Shown piece after piece: positions 33,796-46,448 of a DNA stretch of 64,000 bases. A program made the translations under genes and the position numbers. The notes under the pieces are model-generated. The model searched no databases. It was not told where the DNA came from and worked only from the letters and a program-made list of their open reading frames with translations. The stretch is taken from the NCBI GenBank assembly GCA_963921195.1, contig OY992538.1, forward strand, positions 3,224,001 through 3,288,000, in the 5' to 3' direction. Each line of letters starts with the position of its first letter. Position 1 is the stretch's first letter. This DNA is from Pegoplata infirma. Lineage: Eukaryota; Arthropoda; Insecta; Diptera; Anthomyiidae.

Positions 33796-35089
33796 ATGCA
33801 GTATGGACCGCTAAACTTAAAAATAACATCGAAAAAAATTTTCACGGACACGTTTTTTTTAATAAATTTTTTAGCGTTTTTTAGAGGTATTTTCACTATT
33901 TTTCTTATATCTTGAGTTATGTACATCCCATCTACTAGCGATAAAATCCAAAATAAAGCTAATCTAATTTGCAACAAATTCCTTTCGTTATTATTATTAT
34001 TTTCCCATCAGATCATAACTTTACACGCGAAAGTCAAGTACATTATAAAAATGCGTTTTTTTTATCAAAAAAAAGTAAAAATATAAAGAATAAATTTTGA
34101 CAGTTTCCACTACACTACAAATCTATTTCTAGCAATCTCAACCTCACTTTCTTTCAACTTTTTTGTCTCTTACATTATTTTGCAAGAATGTAAATTTTGA
34201 TTTAAAGAACGTGGCGCTTAATATTTTTACACAATTTTTAGTATTTTTTAGCTAATTTTATCATTTTTTTTGCTAATTTATATGATTTTTTTTTTTAAAT
34301 TTGGCACCTAAATTGTTAATATAAGGTTGCTAATATTGAAAAATTATTTTTTTTTTTATTTTTATAGTTAATCGACCGTTTTCCTATTACTTCATTTAAA
34401 GGACGTGGTGCTCAAAAATGGGCTACAAAATTTTTAGTATATTCACCAAATTTTAAATCAACTACTAATCAGCGAGAAAAAAATGTACTAAATAAAACTG
34501 TTTTTTGACCAAATTCCAATTTTTTTTCTATTTCAATATTAACATTTTTTTTTGTAATTTTTTTGCAAAAATAAAATGGTATTCTAGTAATTTTAAAATT
34601 TTTTTCCTAATTTTTTGATTAGCAAAATGGTTTTGCTTAATATTACCAAAATTTTTGCAACGTCCAAAACTACAGTTTTTTTTTGTTAATTTTAACCATT
34701 TTTTTGGAAACACTAAAAAAAATATTGTTAGACTTTTTTTAGTGTACCACAGAGTGGTGTAGGGTATAAAAATATAGTAGTTTTTTTTTTTTTAACTGCC
34801 TTTTTTAAATAAATAAAAAGCGCATAAGCATTTTATATTTATAACTTTTAAATAAAATCGATTATGCACAGCTCTTCTGTCGTAGCAAAATAATTTTTAT
34901 TTAGTTAATCATGTTGGTTTCACTTTTAACTTGATGCTCTACTTTTGAAAACTTAACATTTTATCATTAATGGCATTGATGATGGCATGTTGTTATTTAA
35001 TTCAACTAATTTATTTTAACTTGTTTGTTTTATTTTATAAAATAAGAAAATACGACATACAGAAAAGTAGTTAATCAGTTCTGTCTGAC
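33796..35089. other. Gene-free AT-rich stretch with a 30-bp inverted copy of the variant-B head
   Basis: Contains two GAACGTGGCGCTTAATA / GGACGTGGTGCTCAAAA phrases (34207, 34401) that suggest a ~195-bp diverged duplication, and the inverted variant-B head at 34741-34772. No gene is recognised. Confidence 0.45.
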
Positions 35090-36017
35090 CAGGGTTGCCA
35101 GTGAAATTTCACATGACATTCCTGTACATTAAATGCATCAAAAATTAAATTTTATATAAAAAAAACCCAATTTAAAAAAAATACAACACGTCTTTCGTAC
35201 GCACAAAAAAAAACTTTGTCAAGTTACTAGAAAAAGTCTCGTAATCCCATTTTATAAATATTTGACAGTTTTCCTTGTTTTTTAGCAAATCGAAATTTAT
35301 TTTTTTTTTTTAATTTTATTTGCGCCAAAAACTGTAAATTTACAATTTTATTGTAAAATTACAAAATAATTGGTAAAATTACAAAATAATTGGTAAAATG
35401 CTTGTAAAATTACTAGGAATTCTCGTAAAATAGGAGGTAGCAAAAAATCTATTAAAATTACGAAACCTCTTTGTAAATTTTATCGTGTCAAAAAATTTGT
35501 AAATTTACAATTTAATTAGTAAATCCTTGTAAAATTACAAAATTATTGGTAAAAATCTTGGAAATTTTTTTTTGTCAAATAGGAGGTAGCAAACAAAAAA
35601 AGTTACAAGTTTTTTTGGAATTTTACAAGTTTTTTTTTTAATTGTATATCTTACTACATATCGCTCATTTACTTGTATAGTGTCATAACTCAAAAAATGT
35701 GATTTTTGAGTTAATAATGCAGCATTTTTCGTTATATCATGCTTTATATTGTCTCAAAAATTCGTATTTATATCTTTAAAACTCATCATTTGAGAAGAAA
35801 ATACGTAATTATTACATTTTCTATGCACCGGCCATTTTCAATGAACAACCAGTTTCAATTGTAAACTTTAAAGGCGTTTTCTGCAAAATTTTTGAGTTAT
35901 GACACTATTCAAGTAAATGAGCGATATATATATTTTTATATTTAACTTTTTGTTTAAAAAAAAAAAAACTCTATTTGCAAAAATAAAAAAATAAATTCAG
36001 CTGATATGGCAACTCTG
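35090..36017. mobile_element. Decayed hAT-like element, CAGGGTTGCCA ends
   Basis: Left CAGGGTTGCCAG and inverted right TGGCAACTCTG are typical hAT ends. The flanks TGTCTGAC and TGCCTGCT match at 5 of 8. The interior has TGTAAAATTACAAAATAATTGG units at 35330-35560 and AATTCTCGTAAAATAGGAGG at 35419. The TCGCTCATTTACTT MITE (35661-35924) is inserted within. Confidence 0.55.
35661..35924. mobile_element. 264-bp palindromic MITE, TCGCTCATTTACTTG ends
   Basis: TCGCTCATTTACTTG, then ATAGTGTCATAACTCAAAAA, is mirrored by TTTTTGAGTTATGACACTAT, then CAAGTAAATGAGCGA. TA flanks both sides (35659-35660, 35925-35926). The loop is AT-rich. A half copy lies at 110-241. Confidence 0.8.
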
Positions 36018-36868
36018 TGCCTGCTACAAAAACACAGAAAGCTGATGTACAAATGATACTTTACTGCTAATGAATCTCTTTCTTTTTATTAATGGTGGTT
36101 AGCTGCTCAAATTCTACTTGATTAAGCTTAATCTTATCATTTTCCCACCAAAAAAACAAAAACAAAACATAGACAAACAAATTGTACAAAAACCAATGCA
36201 GCAACAGCAGCCGATAAGGATGCTATGAAAAAAGACAGGAAATGTTAAGTAATTTGTTTTACTAAACAAAAATTTTCTATTTCTATTTTGCTTTGCTGTT
36301 TTTAGATTATTTCAGTTCTTTTTTTGTTGCATAACAATTTTTTTAATGAAACGAAAGCTTTATCTGCGTCTTTATAAAACAAAATAAGTCCTGGAGAGTT
36401 CACACGTTTGTGAATCGTTAAAATAGTTTATAATATAGTTAAAATATTGTACCTTGAATATAATTTAATCGTGAAACAACAATTATGACCTTAATATTTT
36501 TTTTGTTTTTGACAAAATGGCGACCTGTAATTTTTGTGTACTTGTAACGCTTTTTTGGGCCAACCTATTGCATGTGCTAGAAAAAAAATCGGGATTCAGT
36601 AGCATTTGGTAACTTAAGTAATAAAAAAATTTTTGGGCATCCATTAAACCTTTTTTTTTTGCAAACACATTCACCATGAATGTAGTATACGCTTTATATA
36701 AAAGTTAATATAATGTTTGTTAAACAAATACAATTTAACAAACATTTAAAAGCATTTTAAAATAATTTTGCATATGTGAATCATTTATTTTTCGGTTAAT
36801 GGTTATGACTTTCAACTTTGCTATTTTAACATTTCCATTTATTTTTGTTTGCTTGTTTTAATAATATA
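36018..36868. other. Gene-free AT-rich stretch
   Basis: No gene or repeat boundary is recognised. Confidence 0.4.
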
Positions 36869-37608
36869 CACTCAAAATAATAACTCTGTAAAATACTCTG
36901 TAAAACGACTGTAATCTCAATTCAACAAATATTTGACAGAGTTTTCTATCAAACTACAGATTTAAAGAAAATACCTTGTATTTTGTTCTGACAAAAAAAA
37001 ACAAAGTTTCATCTGATATATTACTATTAACATTGTAATCTCAATTTTACAGATAATTAAGAGAGTTTGCTGCTAAAATATAGATTTAAGTGAAATACTC
37101 TGTACTTTTAATAACCAAAAATCTAAGTTTTATCGGTATTTTTACTTATTTCTATTTAATCTGAATTTCATAGTTAAAAAGCAGAGTTTTCTGTAAAAAC
37201 ATCAACATTTTATCAGTATTTTTTTTTTTTAGAAAATGTTAAAAATTACCATAAAAAATCTTTTCCAAAAAAATGTATATCTTTTCCGATAAAAATTTTA
37301 CAAAAAAACGTATATTTTACTAAACTCTGTAGGTTTACAAAATTTTTTTCTGTAAAATTTTGGTTGCATCAAACGCATTTTACAAATTTATGTAAATTTA
37401 CAGAGTTTTTCTTTGCTAAATGGTGGTTTATTTAACCAATATTTTACTAGAAACTCTGTAAATTAAATTTTTTTTTTGTCAAAATCATTTTACAGAGTTT
37501 TATTGTAAAATTACAAAAAAAAAAAATGTTGCTAGTTGGAAAAGTATGGTGTACTCTGTTAAATTAGCAGAGTTTTTCTGTAATTTAACAGAGTTATTAA
37601 TTTGAGTG
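36869..37608. mobile_element. CACTCAAAATAATAACTCTG foldback MITE
   Basis: The terminus CACTCAAAATAATAACTCTG is mirrored by AACAGAGTTATTAATTTGAG then TG, with TA on both sides (36867-36868, 37609-37610). The interior consists of alternating ACAGAGTTTT and CTGTAAAAT units in both arms. A second copy is at 40163-41113. Confidence 0.8.
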
Positions 37609-39189
37609 TACATACCTATTCGTATATTAATACCATACATCTAAACTTGACATTTACTCTTATTTTAATTAAATTACGTACACATGTATTTTGTATATAA
37701 CATGGAGTTAAAAAAAATGAATTCTTGGATTTATAAAATAATAAATAAACTTATTAAAGGAACTATTTTGTTTAAATATAAATGTAGCTTTAAATACTGA
37801 AATTTAATGGCATATCGTCAGCTTAAGTACTTTAAACACAATTTATAAATCAAAATTTTTCATCTTATAACCTCCACACGAGCGGCTTTTTTTTTGTGTG
37901 GCAAATAAGTTTTTCTTCCGACTTTGAATGTCCGAACAAATTTTTATTCTACACTTATCTGACACAAATTTGAGGCCAATCGGATTAAATAAATCCGTGG
38001 CATCCAGCTATCAAAGTTTTAGATTTTTGAAAATGTAAAAAATAAAAACAAGTAGAAAAGTTAAATTCAACTTTGCTGAATTCATGAAAACCCTCCACAA
38101 TGTCTTTTTTAATAATAGAGAATTTTATATTGTCAAAAAAAAAACAGGAGTTTGATTACAAATGTTTTATTTTGGGTTTTTGTAAAAAAAAAATCACAAT
38201 TTTTTTTTTTTTTTTTAGTGAATGTAATTTTTTTTTTATTTTCAAAATTATTTTTAAAAACTTAAAATATACCTTCTATTACCAGAGTGGACATATCATA
38301 GAATAAAGAAGTAACAGAGGTTAAATTAGTGAAAACTTGGAGAAACCCGAATTGCGAACTACGATTGTCTCAAGGCGGACTCTTTTAGATAATAAAATAG
38401 ACAACTTTCTCTCAAAGTTTATAGTTTTTGGTAAAAATTTTCCAAACAAGCAACATTTTGACCGTTCGCTACATTTTTAAATGAACGGATTTATTTCAAA
38501 TTTATGTTAAATGAAAGTTTGTCTCAAGCTTTATGAAAGAGTCAATGGAAAGAAATTTTTATTTTTTTTTAATTTCTTAACTGCTATTTTTTGCGATATC
38601 TCAAAAACCGTTAACCGATTAGTGATTTTTTTTTTTGGATAAATATAAAATAATAAAATGTTTGTATTAATCGTGTTCAGCTTAGCGAAATTAATAAGTA
38701 TGATGTATAAAAATAAGTAAATTTTTAAAATTTTCCTAAAAAATTTAAAAATCGAAAACATCGATTGCCGGAAGAAACGAGTTAATTAAATCTAATTGGA
38801 CTTTTATATGTACTACATAATTTTTATGTCTAGTAGAATAATAAAATCAAAATGTGAAAAATTCCCACTCTAACCCTCCACTATGTAAAGAAATAATATA
38901 GCAAAATGATTCCGCAAAGTTTGTTATAACCTGAGGGGTAATTATGTAAGCTCATAATCGTCAAAATTTGAAAGTTTATTATCTTCCGTTTTGTATATAA
39001 TTGTTAAATCATTTAAATGAAATATTCTGGCGTTGGACATTTATGAATCATGACACCAAAAGTTATGTCAAACTAAAACGATTAAATGCCAACATTTTAC
39101 CGCTAAAAATTCGACGACAATCGTCTTATAACTTACAAAATTCATATCCTGATTTTACTGTACCTTTAAAAATGTTGAAGCCAATATGC
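37609..39189. other. Gene-free AT-rich stretch with a TCCG-block 3' end
   Basis: At 38045-38100 the minus strand carries the 3' end of a TCCG-block repeat (AATTCAGCAAAGTTGAATTT, CTTGTT). No gene is recognised. Confidence 0.4.
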
Positions 39190-39415
39190 AAAAAAAAATA
39201 TTACAGAGGGTCATTGGTTCAAATCGTGGTGGCTGTGATCTGCTAATATTTTTCACAGTACAATTGATTATTAACTGAATAAATTTGACATTACAAATTT
39301 TCTGAAGATTATAATAACTGGATTTTTTGAAACTAGTAATACGTACCAGGATATCTTTAATTTCTATAAAAATTAAACTTTTAATTTCCCACCATTCGCA
39401 ATTCAAACCATATTT
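39190..39415 (+). mobile_element. Diverged copy of the 61-kb tRNA-like SINE
   Basis: A B-box-like GGTTCAAATCG at 39216 is followed by GGTGGCTGTGATCTG, then TTATTAACTGAATAAATTTG, GATTATAATAACTGGATTTT and AATTCAAACCATAT, in the order seen in the right arm at 61779-61988. The A-box half is not recognisable. Confidence 0.6.
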
Positions 39416-40162
39416 AACAAAATCAGCTACTGTTACTACATTACTGTACTTTTGTGTTATTTAAAAAAAAAAAAAACAACTAAATTCAGTAACCAAAGCA
39501 GTTGTTTCGTTATATCATAGAAAAACAACTACATTTTTAGTTATACGATTTTCAAGTGCAAAAAAATATAATAAAAAATCATTGTGTCATTTTGCATTTT
39601 ATAGGACGTTGAAGACAAAATATATATTTGCGTACAAAATTGTTTTTTAATAACTTACTGGAATTCTCTTTTAATACCTGATTGTGGTTACACAAGCATT
39701 TTTTACTTTAATATCTATAAATATAATCAACTTTAAAGTAATTTCATGATGATAGGATAATAACACTAGTTTACAAAGATTTTGATCCACGATATATGAC
39801 ATTTATTTCCCATATTAAATAGAGCGCTGAATTCTTAAATAAATTCTAAAAGTGTAAAAGATTTGAGATATTGCAAAACTTTAAAATTTTTTTAAAATAT
39901 TTTGTAAAAAATATTCCTACGGTCTAAATCGGTGGACTGTAAATGCAGGTTTACTCTTACTGCAGGTTTTACTTACTTAGACGTATAACATCTGGTTCAT
40001 GTTTAATATTGGCTGTCGGACGATGTTACATACGATCTTATATTTTACATAGAATATAAATAAGATATATCGTGGGAGGCAAAATATTTTAATAATTTGT
40101 AAACTTGTGCAATAAATGTAGAAATAGGAATTGATAATTTAATTATTGCTTTTAATGGCATA
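39416..40162. other. Gene-free stretch with an end of the CACCGTCCGAC foldback
   Basis: Positions 39935-40025 (GTAAATGCAGGTTTACTCTT, ATCTGGTTCATGTTTAATAT, GGCTGTCGGACGATG) match the right end of the family at 43537-44170. No gene is recognised. Confidence 0.5.
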
Positions 40163-41113
40163 CACTCAAAATAATAACCCTGTTAAATACTCTGTAAAAT
40201 GACTGTAATCTCAATTCAACAGATATTTGACAGAGTTTTCTTTAAAAATACAGATTTAAAAAAAAAACTTTGTATTTTGTTGTGACAAAAAAAAAACAAA
40301 GTTTCTTCTGTAATATTACTTTTAACTTTGTAATCTTAATTTTACAGATAATTAACAGAGTTTTCTGCTAAAATACAGATTTAATCGAAATACTCTGTAT
40401 TTTTTATAACCAAAAAACTAAGTGTTATCTGCATTTTTACTTATTTCTATGTAATCTTAATTTCATAGTTAAAAACAGAGTTTTCTGTAAAAACACCAAC
40501 ATTTTATCTGCCCAGTGAAAAATGTTCAAATGTGAATCATATATATTTCACATATGATTACATATATGAACATATATATTTAATGTATGAGCATATACGA
40601 AAATTGGCGGCATGTGGACTGACATATATGAAACATATATGAGCACATATGCACATATATGAACCGATGCCATTTATGTACACATGCCGCCAATTTTCGC
40701 ATGTGTAACATATATTTACATATATGAACATTTTTCACCGGGTGTATTTTTTTTTGAGAAAATGTTAAAAAAGTAACAAAAAATATTTTCTAAAATTTTA
40801 TAAAAATTTTACAAAATAACATGTTTTTTACTAAACTCTGTAAATTTACAGAGTTTTTTTCTGTAAAATTTTGGTTGCATAAAATGCATTTTACAAATAT
40901 ATGTAAATTTACAGAGTTTTTCTTTGCTAAATGGTGTTTTATTTGAACAATATTTTACTAGAAACTCTGTAAATTAAAATTTTTTTTGTCAAATTCATTT
41001 TACATAGTTTTATTAGTGAAATTACCAAGAAATGTTGCTAGCTGAAAAGTATGGTGTACTCTGTTAAATAAGCTGAGTTTTTCTGTAATTTAACAGAGTT
41101 ATTATTTTGAGTG
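40163..41113. mobile_element. Second CACTCAAAA foldback MITE, carrying a nested MITE
   Basis: Ends CACTCAAAATAATAACCCTG and inverted CAGAGTTATTATTTTGAGTG with TA at 40161-40162 and 41114-41115. It aligns by eye along its length with 36869-37608, except for the 232-bp insertion at 40511-40742. Confidence 0.8.
40511..40742. mobile_element. 232-bp CCCAGTGAAAAATG foldback MITE
   Basis: CCCAGTGAAAAATGTTCA and inverted TGAACATTTTTCACCGGG enclose CATATATG units and a CATATACGAAAATTGGCGGC / GCCGCCAATTTTCGCATGTG pair. TG flanks both sides; the uninterrupted host in the sister copy reads TATCAGTATT at the matching place, so only two bases were duplicated. Another left end is at 63941. Confidence 0.85.
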
Positions 41114-41154
41114 TAAATTATCTTGTTTATAGATACGATAAAGGGAAAGTGCAC

Positions 41155-41516
41155 TCACAAGAAAACTCTATAAAAAATCTGTTAAGTGAAAGTTATCTAA
41201 ATTAAACAGAGCTTCTTTTGGAAATAACTTAAATTTAAGCAATTTGTAGCCAAAAATGTATTCTTTTTTTTTTTGTAATTTTACTAAATACGCTGTAATC
41301 TTAATTTTACAGAATTTTAACAGATTTATGTGTTGAAATACAAACTATTAATTGTTATCTGATTTTTAATTCCAAAAAATTTGGATAAGTTTCACCTTGA
41401 ATTCCCGTGTAAAAACATACGCTTACTTACAAAAGATCATATCATACAAAAATGTGTTCTATGAAAATTTTTTTTTTACAAAAATATACAGAAAATATTT
41501 AACAAAATAAGGGTTT
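41155..41516. repeat. Degenerate CACTC..CTGT-type fragment
   Basis: CACTCACAAGAAAACTCTAT, then CTGTTAAGTG, ACAGAGCTTC and TTACAGAATTTTAACAGATT resemble CACTCAAAA-family interiors but without clear ends. Confidence 0.4.
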
Positions 41517-42128
41517 TCCGCCCGACAAACATGAAAAAGTCGTTGTACACGAACTGGATAATATATGTCTGAAACTAGAGACTAAATGCAGTAAAACTGC
41601 ATTTACAGTTTTTCATTTCGTGATCCTGTTTCCTTTTACAAGGACTTCAAAGTATTAGAGGATTAAATTTTATAAAATATTTTTTTAATATTTGTACTTG
41701 TCCTAGGATGTTACTATTGATAGCAATTAAAAGAGGAGAAACTCTCTTACTTTTTCTATTTTTTTTTTTTTTACATATCAGGAAAAAGGAGGCAAGTTAC
41801 ATCCATTCAAAAATTAGTCCTTCAATATCATTCAAAATTTTATTTTTATAAAGTTTTCATATTACTTTATTCACATCCTTTTATCCTGATATGGCAAAAT
41901 ATTAAAATGGAGTTAGGGGAGAACCTCCTCTTTCATCTGCCGTCACCAGTGTCATCCTAGGACACTTACAAATATTTCAAAAATATTTTATAAAATGTAC
42001 CTTTTAAAACTTTGAAGTCCTTTTAAAAGAAAACAGGATCACGAAATGAAAAACTGTTTTATGCAAGTTTACTCCATTTGATTTCTACTTTCAGACGTAT
42101 ATCATCCGGTTCATGTTTTATATTGACA
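41517..42128. mobile_element. CACCGTCCGAC-type foldback, copy 1
   Basis: Arms pair through GAACTGGATAATATATGTCT / AGACGTATATCATCCGGTTC, TTTTTCATTTCGTGATCCTG / CAGGATCACGAAATGAAAAA, GTACTTGTCCTAGGATG / CATCCTAGGACAC and TATCAGGAAAAAGGA / TCCTTTTATCCTGATA. The left end is a decayed CCGCCCGACAAA and the right end is cut at TTGACA, so no duplication is readable. Confidence 0.7.
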
Positions 42129-42245
42129 AGTAATCAAATTGTATATAACTTTTTTACTAGTTTTACTTTGCCATTGTCTTGGGCACCCAGGATACGCCTT
42201 TGTAAGATATTAACCACATTAATGTAAAGCTTCTCATTGAAGCTT

Positions 42246-42500
42246 CCCAGTAAAATTTGTTGGAACAGATTCCCATTGCAATAGATTCTGGAATACATTC
42301 TACGGTAATCACAACAAATTTTTCAAGAAAAAAATTGTTTAAAAAAAAAAACAAAACTAGTACTACTTGCCTCAACAAACGATTGCTTTTGTGACAATTT
42401 CAAACAAAAATCATCGATTCTGCAATGTTTAGTTGAATCGATTGCAAGATTATATAATGCATCTTGGAATCGATTATTTGGAACGCAATATTTTGCTGGG
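42246..42500. mobile_element. 255-bp CCCAGTAAAATTTG palindromic MITE
   Basis: CCCAGTAAAATTTGTTGGAA, CAGATTCC and inverted GGAATCGATTATTTGGAACG, CAATATTTTGCTGGG are flanked by TT on both sides (42244-42245, 42501-42502). Confidence 0.7.
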
Positions 42501-43439
42501 TTAGAGTACTTACAATGTTCTCTATCATTTAAGATATAATTTTTAATTGACTTGACATTTAAATGCTATTATTAATTTGGTTATTTAGTTCTTTTGCAAG
42601 TAAATGAACGTTAAACTATTTAAAAGACTTTTATGTCATTTTAATTAGTAATCCGTTATCAAAAATTTCTAGGGCGTATGATTGATGGACAATAATTTCA
42701 TTATTCCTTAGTTACGTATGCGACACCATGGTTTTCTTTTAAGAATTTTTAGAATAGATTTTTCGATTCTTGAAAAATAAATTACGATTATTATATTTTA
42801 TTTGTATAGAAATGAATTAAAACCACATTAATTTTCTTTTATTCATATTAAAATTCTAATTAATTTACCAACCATTCAATTTTGTCAAATACTCAACAAG
42901 AAGAAACACCTACAAAAAATTTCATTAGAAACCTTGTCATTGTTATAACAGGCACTTAATAAAAACACACTCACACACTTGTGAACTCTAACTAACAATA
43001 CGACAACTTAAGTACAACAACCTCAACATCTTTAGATTTTCCATTTGTAATCGGCTTATAATAAGCTTAAGGAAAACACCCACAATCATACAGTCAAACA
43101 AAAGAAAGCTAAATATCGTCATTTGAAAAGCAAATGGTTGTAAATATAATTTTTATTATTTTCACGGACAGGCAAAGTGACTTCACTTGGAGTGTCTTAA
43201 AATTGATTAGCTTTCAAAAAAAAAAAAAAAAAATAGTCATTTATGAAACGGTTTCATCCCTTACTGTCATCAATTTTGATAACATATTTCATTATATTGA
43301 GGAAGCTTTTTTCTATTTGATAAAACATGTTATCAAATTTGAAGAAACAATTAAAGACACATTTCATCATGTCATCAATATGTCTTTTAATTTTCTTTTT
43401 CAATTTTTAATTAAATCACGAGAAATGCTTGTAAGTATT

Positions 43440-43536
43440 ATCACATCAAAAAAGTTGTAAATTTGCAATTTTATTGGTAAAAAAACTTGTGAAATTACAA
43501 AAAAGCTTGTAATTTCTACTAAAAATTCTCGTAAAA
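43440..43536 (+). repeat. TTGTAAAATTACA-type repeat interrupted by a foldback
   Basis: TTGTAAATTTGCAATTTTAT through AAAAATTCTCGTAAAA, continued after the insertion by AAATAGGAGG at 44171, parallels 35330-35430, where AATTCTCGTAAAATAGGAGG is continuous. Confidence 0.65.
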
Positions 43537-44170
43537 CACCGTCTGACAGCCAATATTAAAAATGAAACGCATGATTTACGTCTGAATGCAGAGATCAAAT
43601 GGATTATAACTGCATTTACAGTTTTTCATTTCGTGATCCCTTTTCCTTTTAAAGGACTTAAAATTTTAAAGGATGACATTTTGACATTAAAAGATGACAT
43701 ATTTGTACTTGTTCAATAGTGACACTGTAGATTGCATATGAAAGAGGAGAATCTTCGCTAATTTCTCCACTTTTTTGTATTTTGCCATATCAGGAAAAAG
43801 GATGAAAATAATGTCCTTTCAAAAATTTATCAAAATATTTTGTTAAAAATTTTAAATTATATTTAAGGACAATGATTTGAAAGGACATTACTTACCTCCT
43901 TTTTCCTGATATGTTTAAATTATAAAATGGAAAAATTAGCAGAAATCACCTTCTTTAATTTGTCATCACTAGAGGCAGCCTAGGACAAGTACAAATCTTT
44001 AAAAAATGTATTACAAAAATTTGTTCTCTAACTTTGAAGTCATTTTAAAAGGAAACAGGATCACGAAATGATTAACCGTAAATGCAATTTTACTACACAT
44101 AATCTCTAGTTTAAAACTTATACTATCCAGTTTGTGTTTAACAAAATTTTGTTCTTTTTGTCGGACGGTG
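43537..44170. mobile_element. CACCGTC(T/C)GACA foldback with AAA duplication, copy 2
   Basis: Ends CACCGTCTGACA and inverted TTGTCGGACGGTG lie inside the phrase TTCTCGTAAAA / AAATAGGAGG. The continuous version at 35419 has a single AAAAT, so exactly three bases (AAA) were duplicated (43534-43536, 44171-44173). Arms contain the same TTTCATTTCGTGATCC and ATATCAGGAAAAAGGA landmarks as 41517-42128. A 3-bp duplication with CAC ends points to CACTA or PIF-type transposases. Confidence 0.8.
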
Positions 44171-44359
44171 AAATAGGAGGTACACTCAAAATAGTAACTC
44201 TGTTTAAAAATTTATTTTTATTTATCAAAAACATGCTGCAATTTTTTTTACATGCCTAAAAAATAGTGAAGGTGAATATCTATCTGCTCTCAAATTTTTT
44301 GAGATGTTTTTTGCCTTGTTTTCGAAAAAAAAAATGTTTAACATTGCACTATGTTTATA

Positions 44360-44794
44360 CACAGCAAAAACTTCCATTACCAAGTAATTAACATTGGGAT
44401 TTATAACGAAAATGTGGAACTAGTTACGTCCCAATTTCATTGTTAATTACTTTAGCAAGGCGATGTCATTGGAGGCAAGGCCTTCTTTGTTCGCTTACGA
44501 AAAAGCAAACAATTAATAGCCCATTCCTAGCTCACTTACGAAAAGTTGAAAAAGTAACTGCATTGTTTGTTTAGTTGCTCTTATTAAATGAGAGAAAATA
44601 AATTAAGTATTAAATGTTTTTCATATATTTTTATGAAACTTAACTGGTTTTTAAAATTCAGTTTGCAAATCATTTACATCGTAAGTTAAAAGTGAGACCT
44701 TTTTTTGGAGTATAAAGTAACGCAGCGAGTAATTAGTACCCATTACCAGGTAATCCAATTGGGAATAGGCACTCATTACCTAGTTTTTGCTGGG
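44360..44794. mobile_element. CCCAGCAAAAACT-type MITE, TA-flanked
   Basis: Left CACAGCAAAAACTTCCATTA (one change from CCCAG) and inverted right CATTACCTAGTTTTTGCTGG then G, with TA at 44358-44359 and 44795-44796. Both arms contain TACCAAGTAATTA or TACCAGGTAATCC motifs. Confidence 0.65.
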
Positions 44795-44873
44795 TATTTT
44801 ACAAAAAATGGTATGGCATGCTACTCATACGCATGCCATACCATTATTAACTCTTAAGAAACATTTAAAATAG

Positions 44874-45090
44874 AGATGGGATCGTGAGTGAGTTGTTTTT
44901 TGACGATCACGCATGCTCACGAATGAAAAATTTTAATCATGTAAGATTTTCCATTTTCCTAATGTTCACGTGAATTGGACAAAATTTAGTCACGGGCACG
45001 ATACTCATATGAGCGAGAGCAAAATAAAAGAATGTGCGTGATTAGAATTTTTCCTTCGTAAGCGTGCTTGATCGTGACTCACCCACGAAA
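44874..45090. mobile_element. TAGAGATGGG-type fragment
   Basis: TAGAGATGGGATCGTGAGTG followed by CACGATACTCATATGAGCG and CGTGACTCACCCACG is the CACGTGA-rich style of the 602-943 MITE. A matching right end is not found. Confidence 0.45.
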
Positions 45091-45451
45091 ATTAAATGTT
45101 TCATAAGAGTTATTATTAATCATACGCACACGTAATAATTTCCATTATTGTAAAATATAAGCATAGTGCAATGTTCAAAATTTTTTTTTCACAAAATCAG
45201 GGCAAAACACATCTCTGAAAATTTCAGAACAGATAGATATACAACTTAACTATTTTTTAGGCATGTACAAAAATTTAATTGTGGCATGTTTTTTGATAAA
45301 TTAAGTTCAAGTTTAAAAATTTCAGAACTTCCTCTGAAAGTTTTCCAAGTTTTAATCGACAGATTTAATCAAAGATCTATAAAAAAAATTTGTTTTAAAG
45401 TCATCGATGTGTTTCATTTGATTTGCATAAATATTGAAATAAAGATACTTA

Positions 45452-46039
45452 CAAGGGAAGTATCTCAACCCTTATGAACCGATTTGCCTGAAACTTGAAA
45501 TATATATAAAAGAGACGATTTTAAGGTTGGGGTGTCTCGGCTTATCGGCTATATCAGTGTTTCAAAATTTCGTTGTCCCCTTATGAAACAATATGGACCT
45601 CTGGGAAAATTTCGATAACTCCCGAACTAACCGGAATATCCTCTAGAGCAAAAATACGTGTCGACTTAAATTTAATAAAGATTATTTCGTATTCATATGA
45701 ATACCGTAGGTCAATGTCTTCATATAAATACCTCCCCAAAATTTACACATTTTCATAAAAAAAGTATTTTACGAAGCCAAACTTTTACAAGGTTATGCCA
45801 CCATTGGATAGGCATTAAAAAAACCTTTCTTCTCATATGTAAACATCATATAGTTTCTAAGAAAGAAATGGCTGAAAAATCCAAAAAACTATTTTTTCGC
45901 CATTTTTTACCCATGTTTTGAACCCCTAAATCCCCGATATGGCCGATAAACCGAGACACCCCAACCTTAAAATTGTCTCCTTTATATATATTTTACGTTT
46001 CATGCAAATCGGTTCATAAGGGTTGAGATACTTCCCTTG
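45452..46039. mobile_element. 588-bp foldback with TTA duplication
   Basis: CAAGGGAAGTATCTCAACCC then TTATGAACCGATTTGC is mirrored by GCAAATCGGTTCATAAGGGT then TGAGATACTTCCCTTG. TTA flanks both sides (45449-45451, 46040-46042), the TWA type of PIF/Harbinger. Inner landmarks TTAAGGTTGGGGTGTCTCGG / CCGAGACACCCCAACCTTAA are strongly conserved. Two overlapping open frames (45573-45921) are in this palindrome and are unrecognised. Confidence 0.75.
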
Positions 46040-46448
46040 TTAGACAAAAAAAATTATGAAATTTTCAATATTTGACGATGCATACAAGGCCAACTTTTTG
46101 AAAAATCTTAAATTTTATTTTTGTTCTTTAATATTACCCTAAGTTCGAATACTTTAAAAATGATATACTTTTGAAACCACTATGTTTTTTCTGTAGTGGA
46201 ACAGTTGGTGTCGAATGTTTCTAATGTATTAGTTTGTGATAAAATGTAGCATATATTTCTTACGCTATTAAAGTTAAGTGGAGTCGCTCAACATGTTGAA
46301 AATCAAAATCGATGCAATTTTTTTTTTTTTTTGAAAGCGACCATTGGTGATATTTAACAAATTATTTTAGTTACTCGAAAAAGTTTTTAATTAAAAATTT
46401 ACATTCAAAAAATCTCGGCCAGATTTTAAGGAATTTTTATTTATTTTT

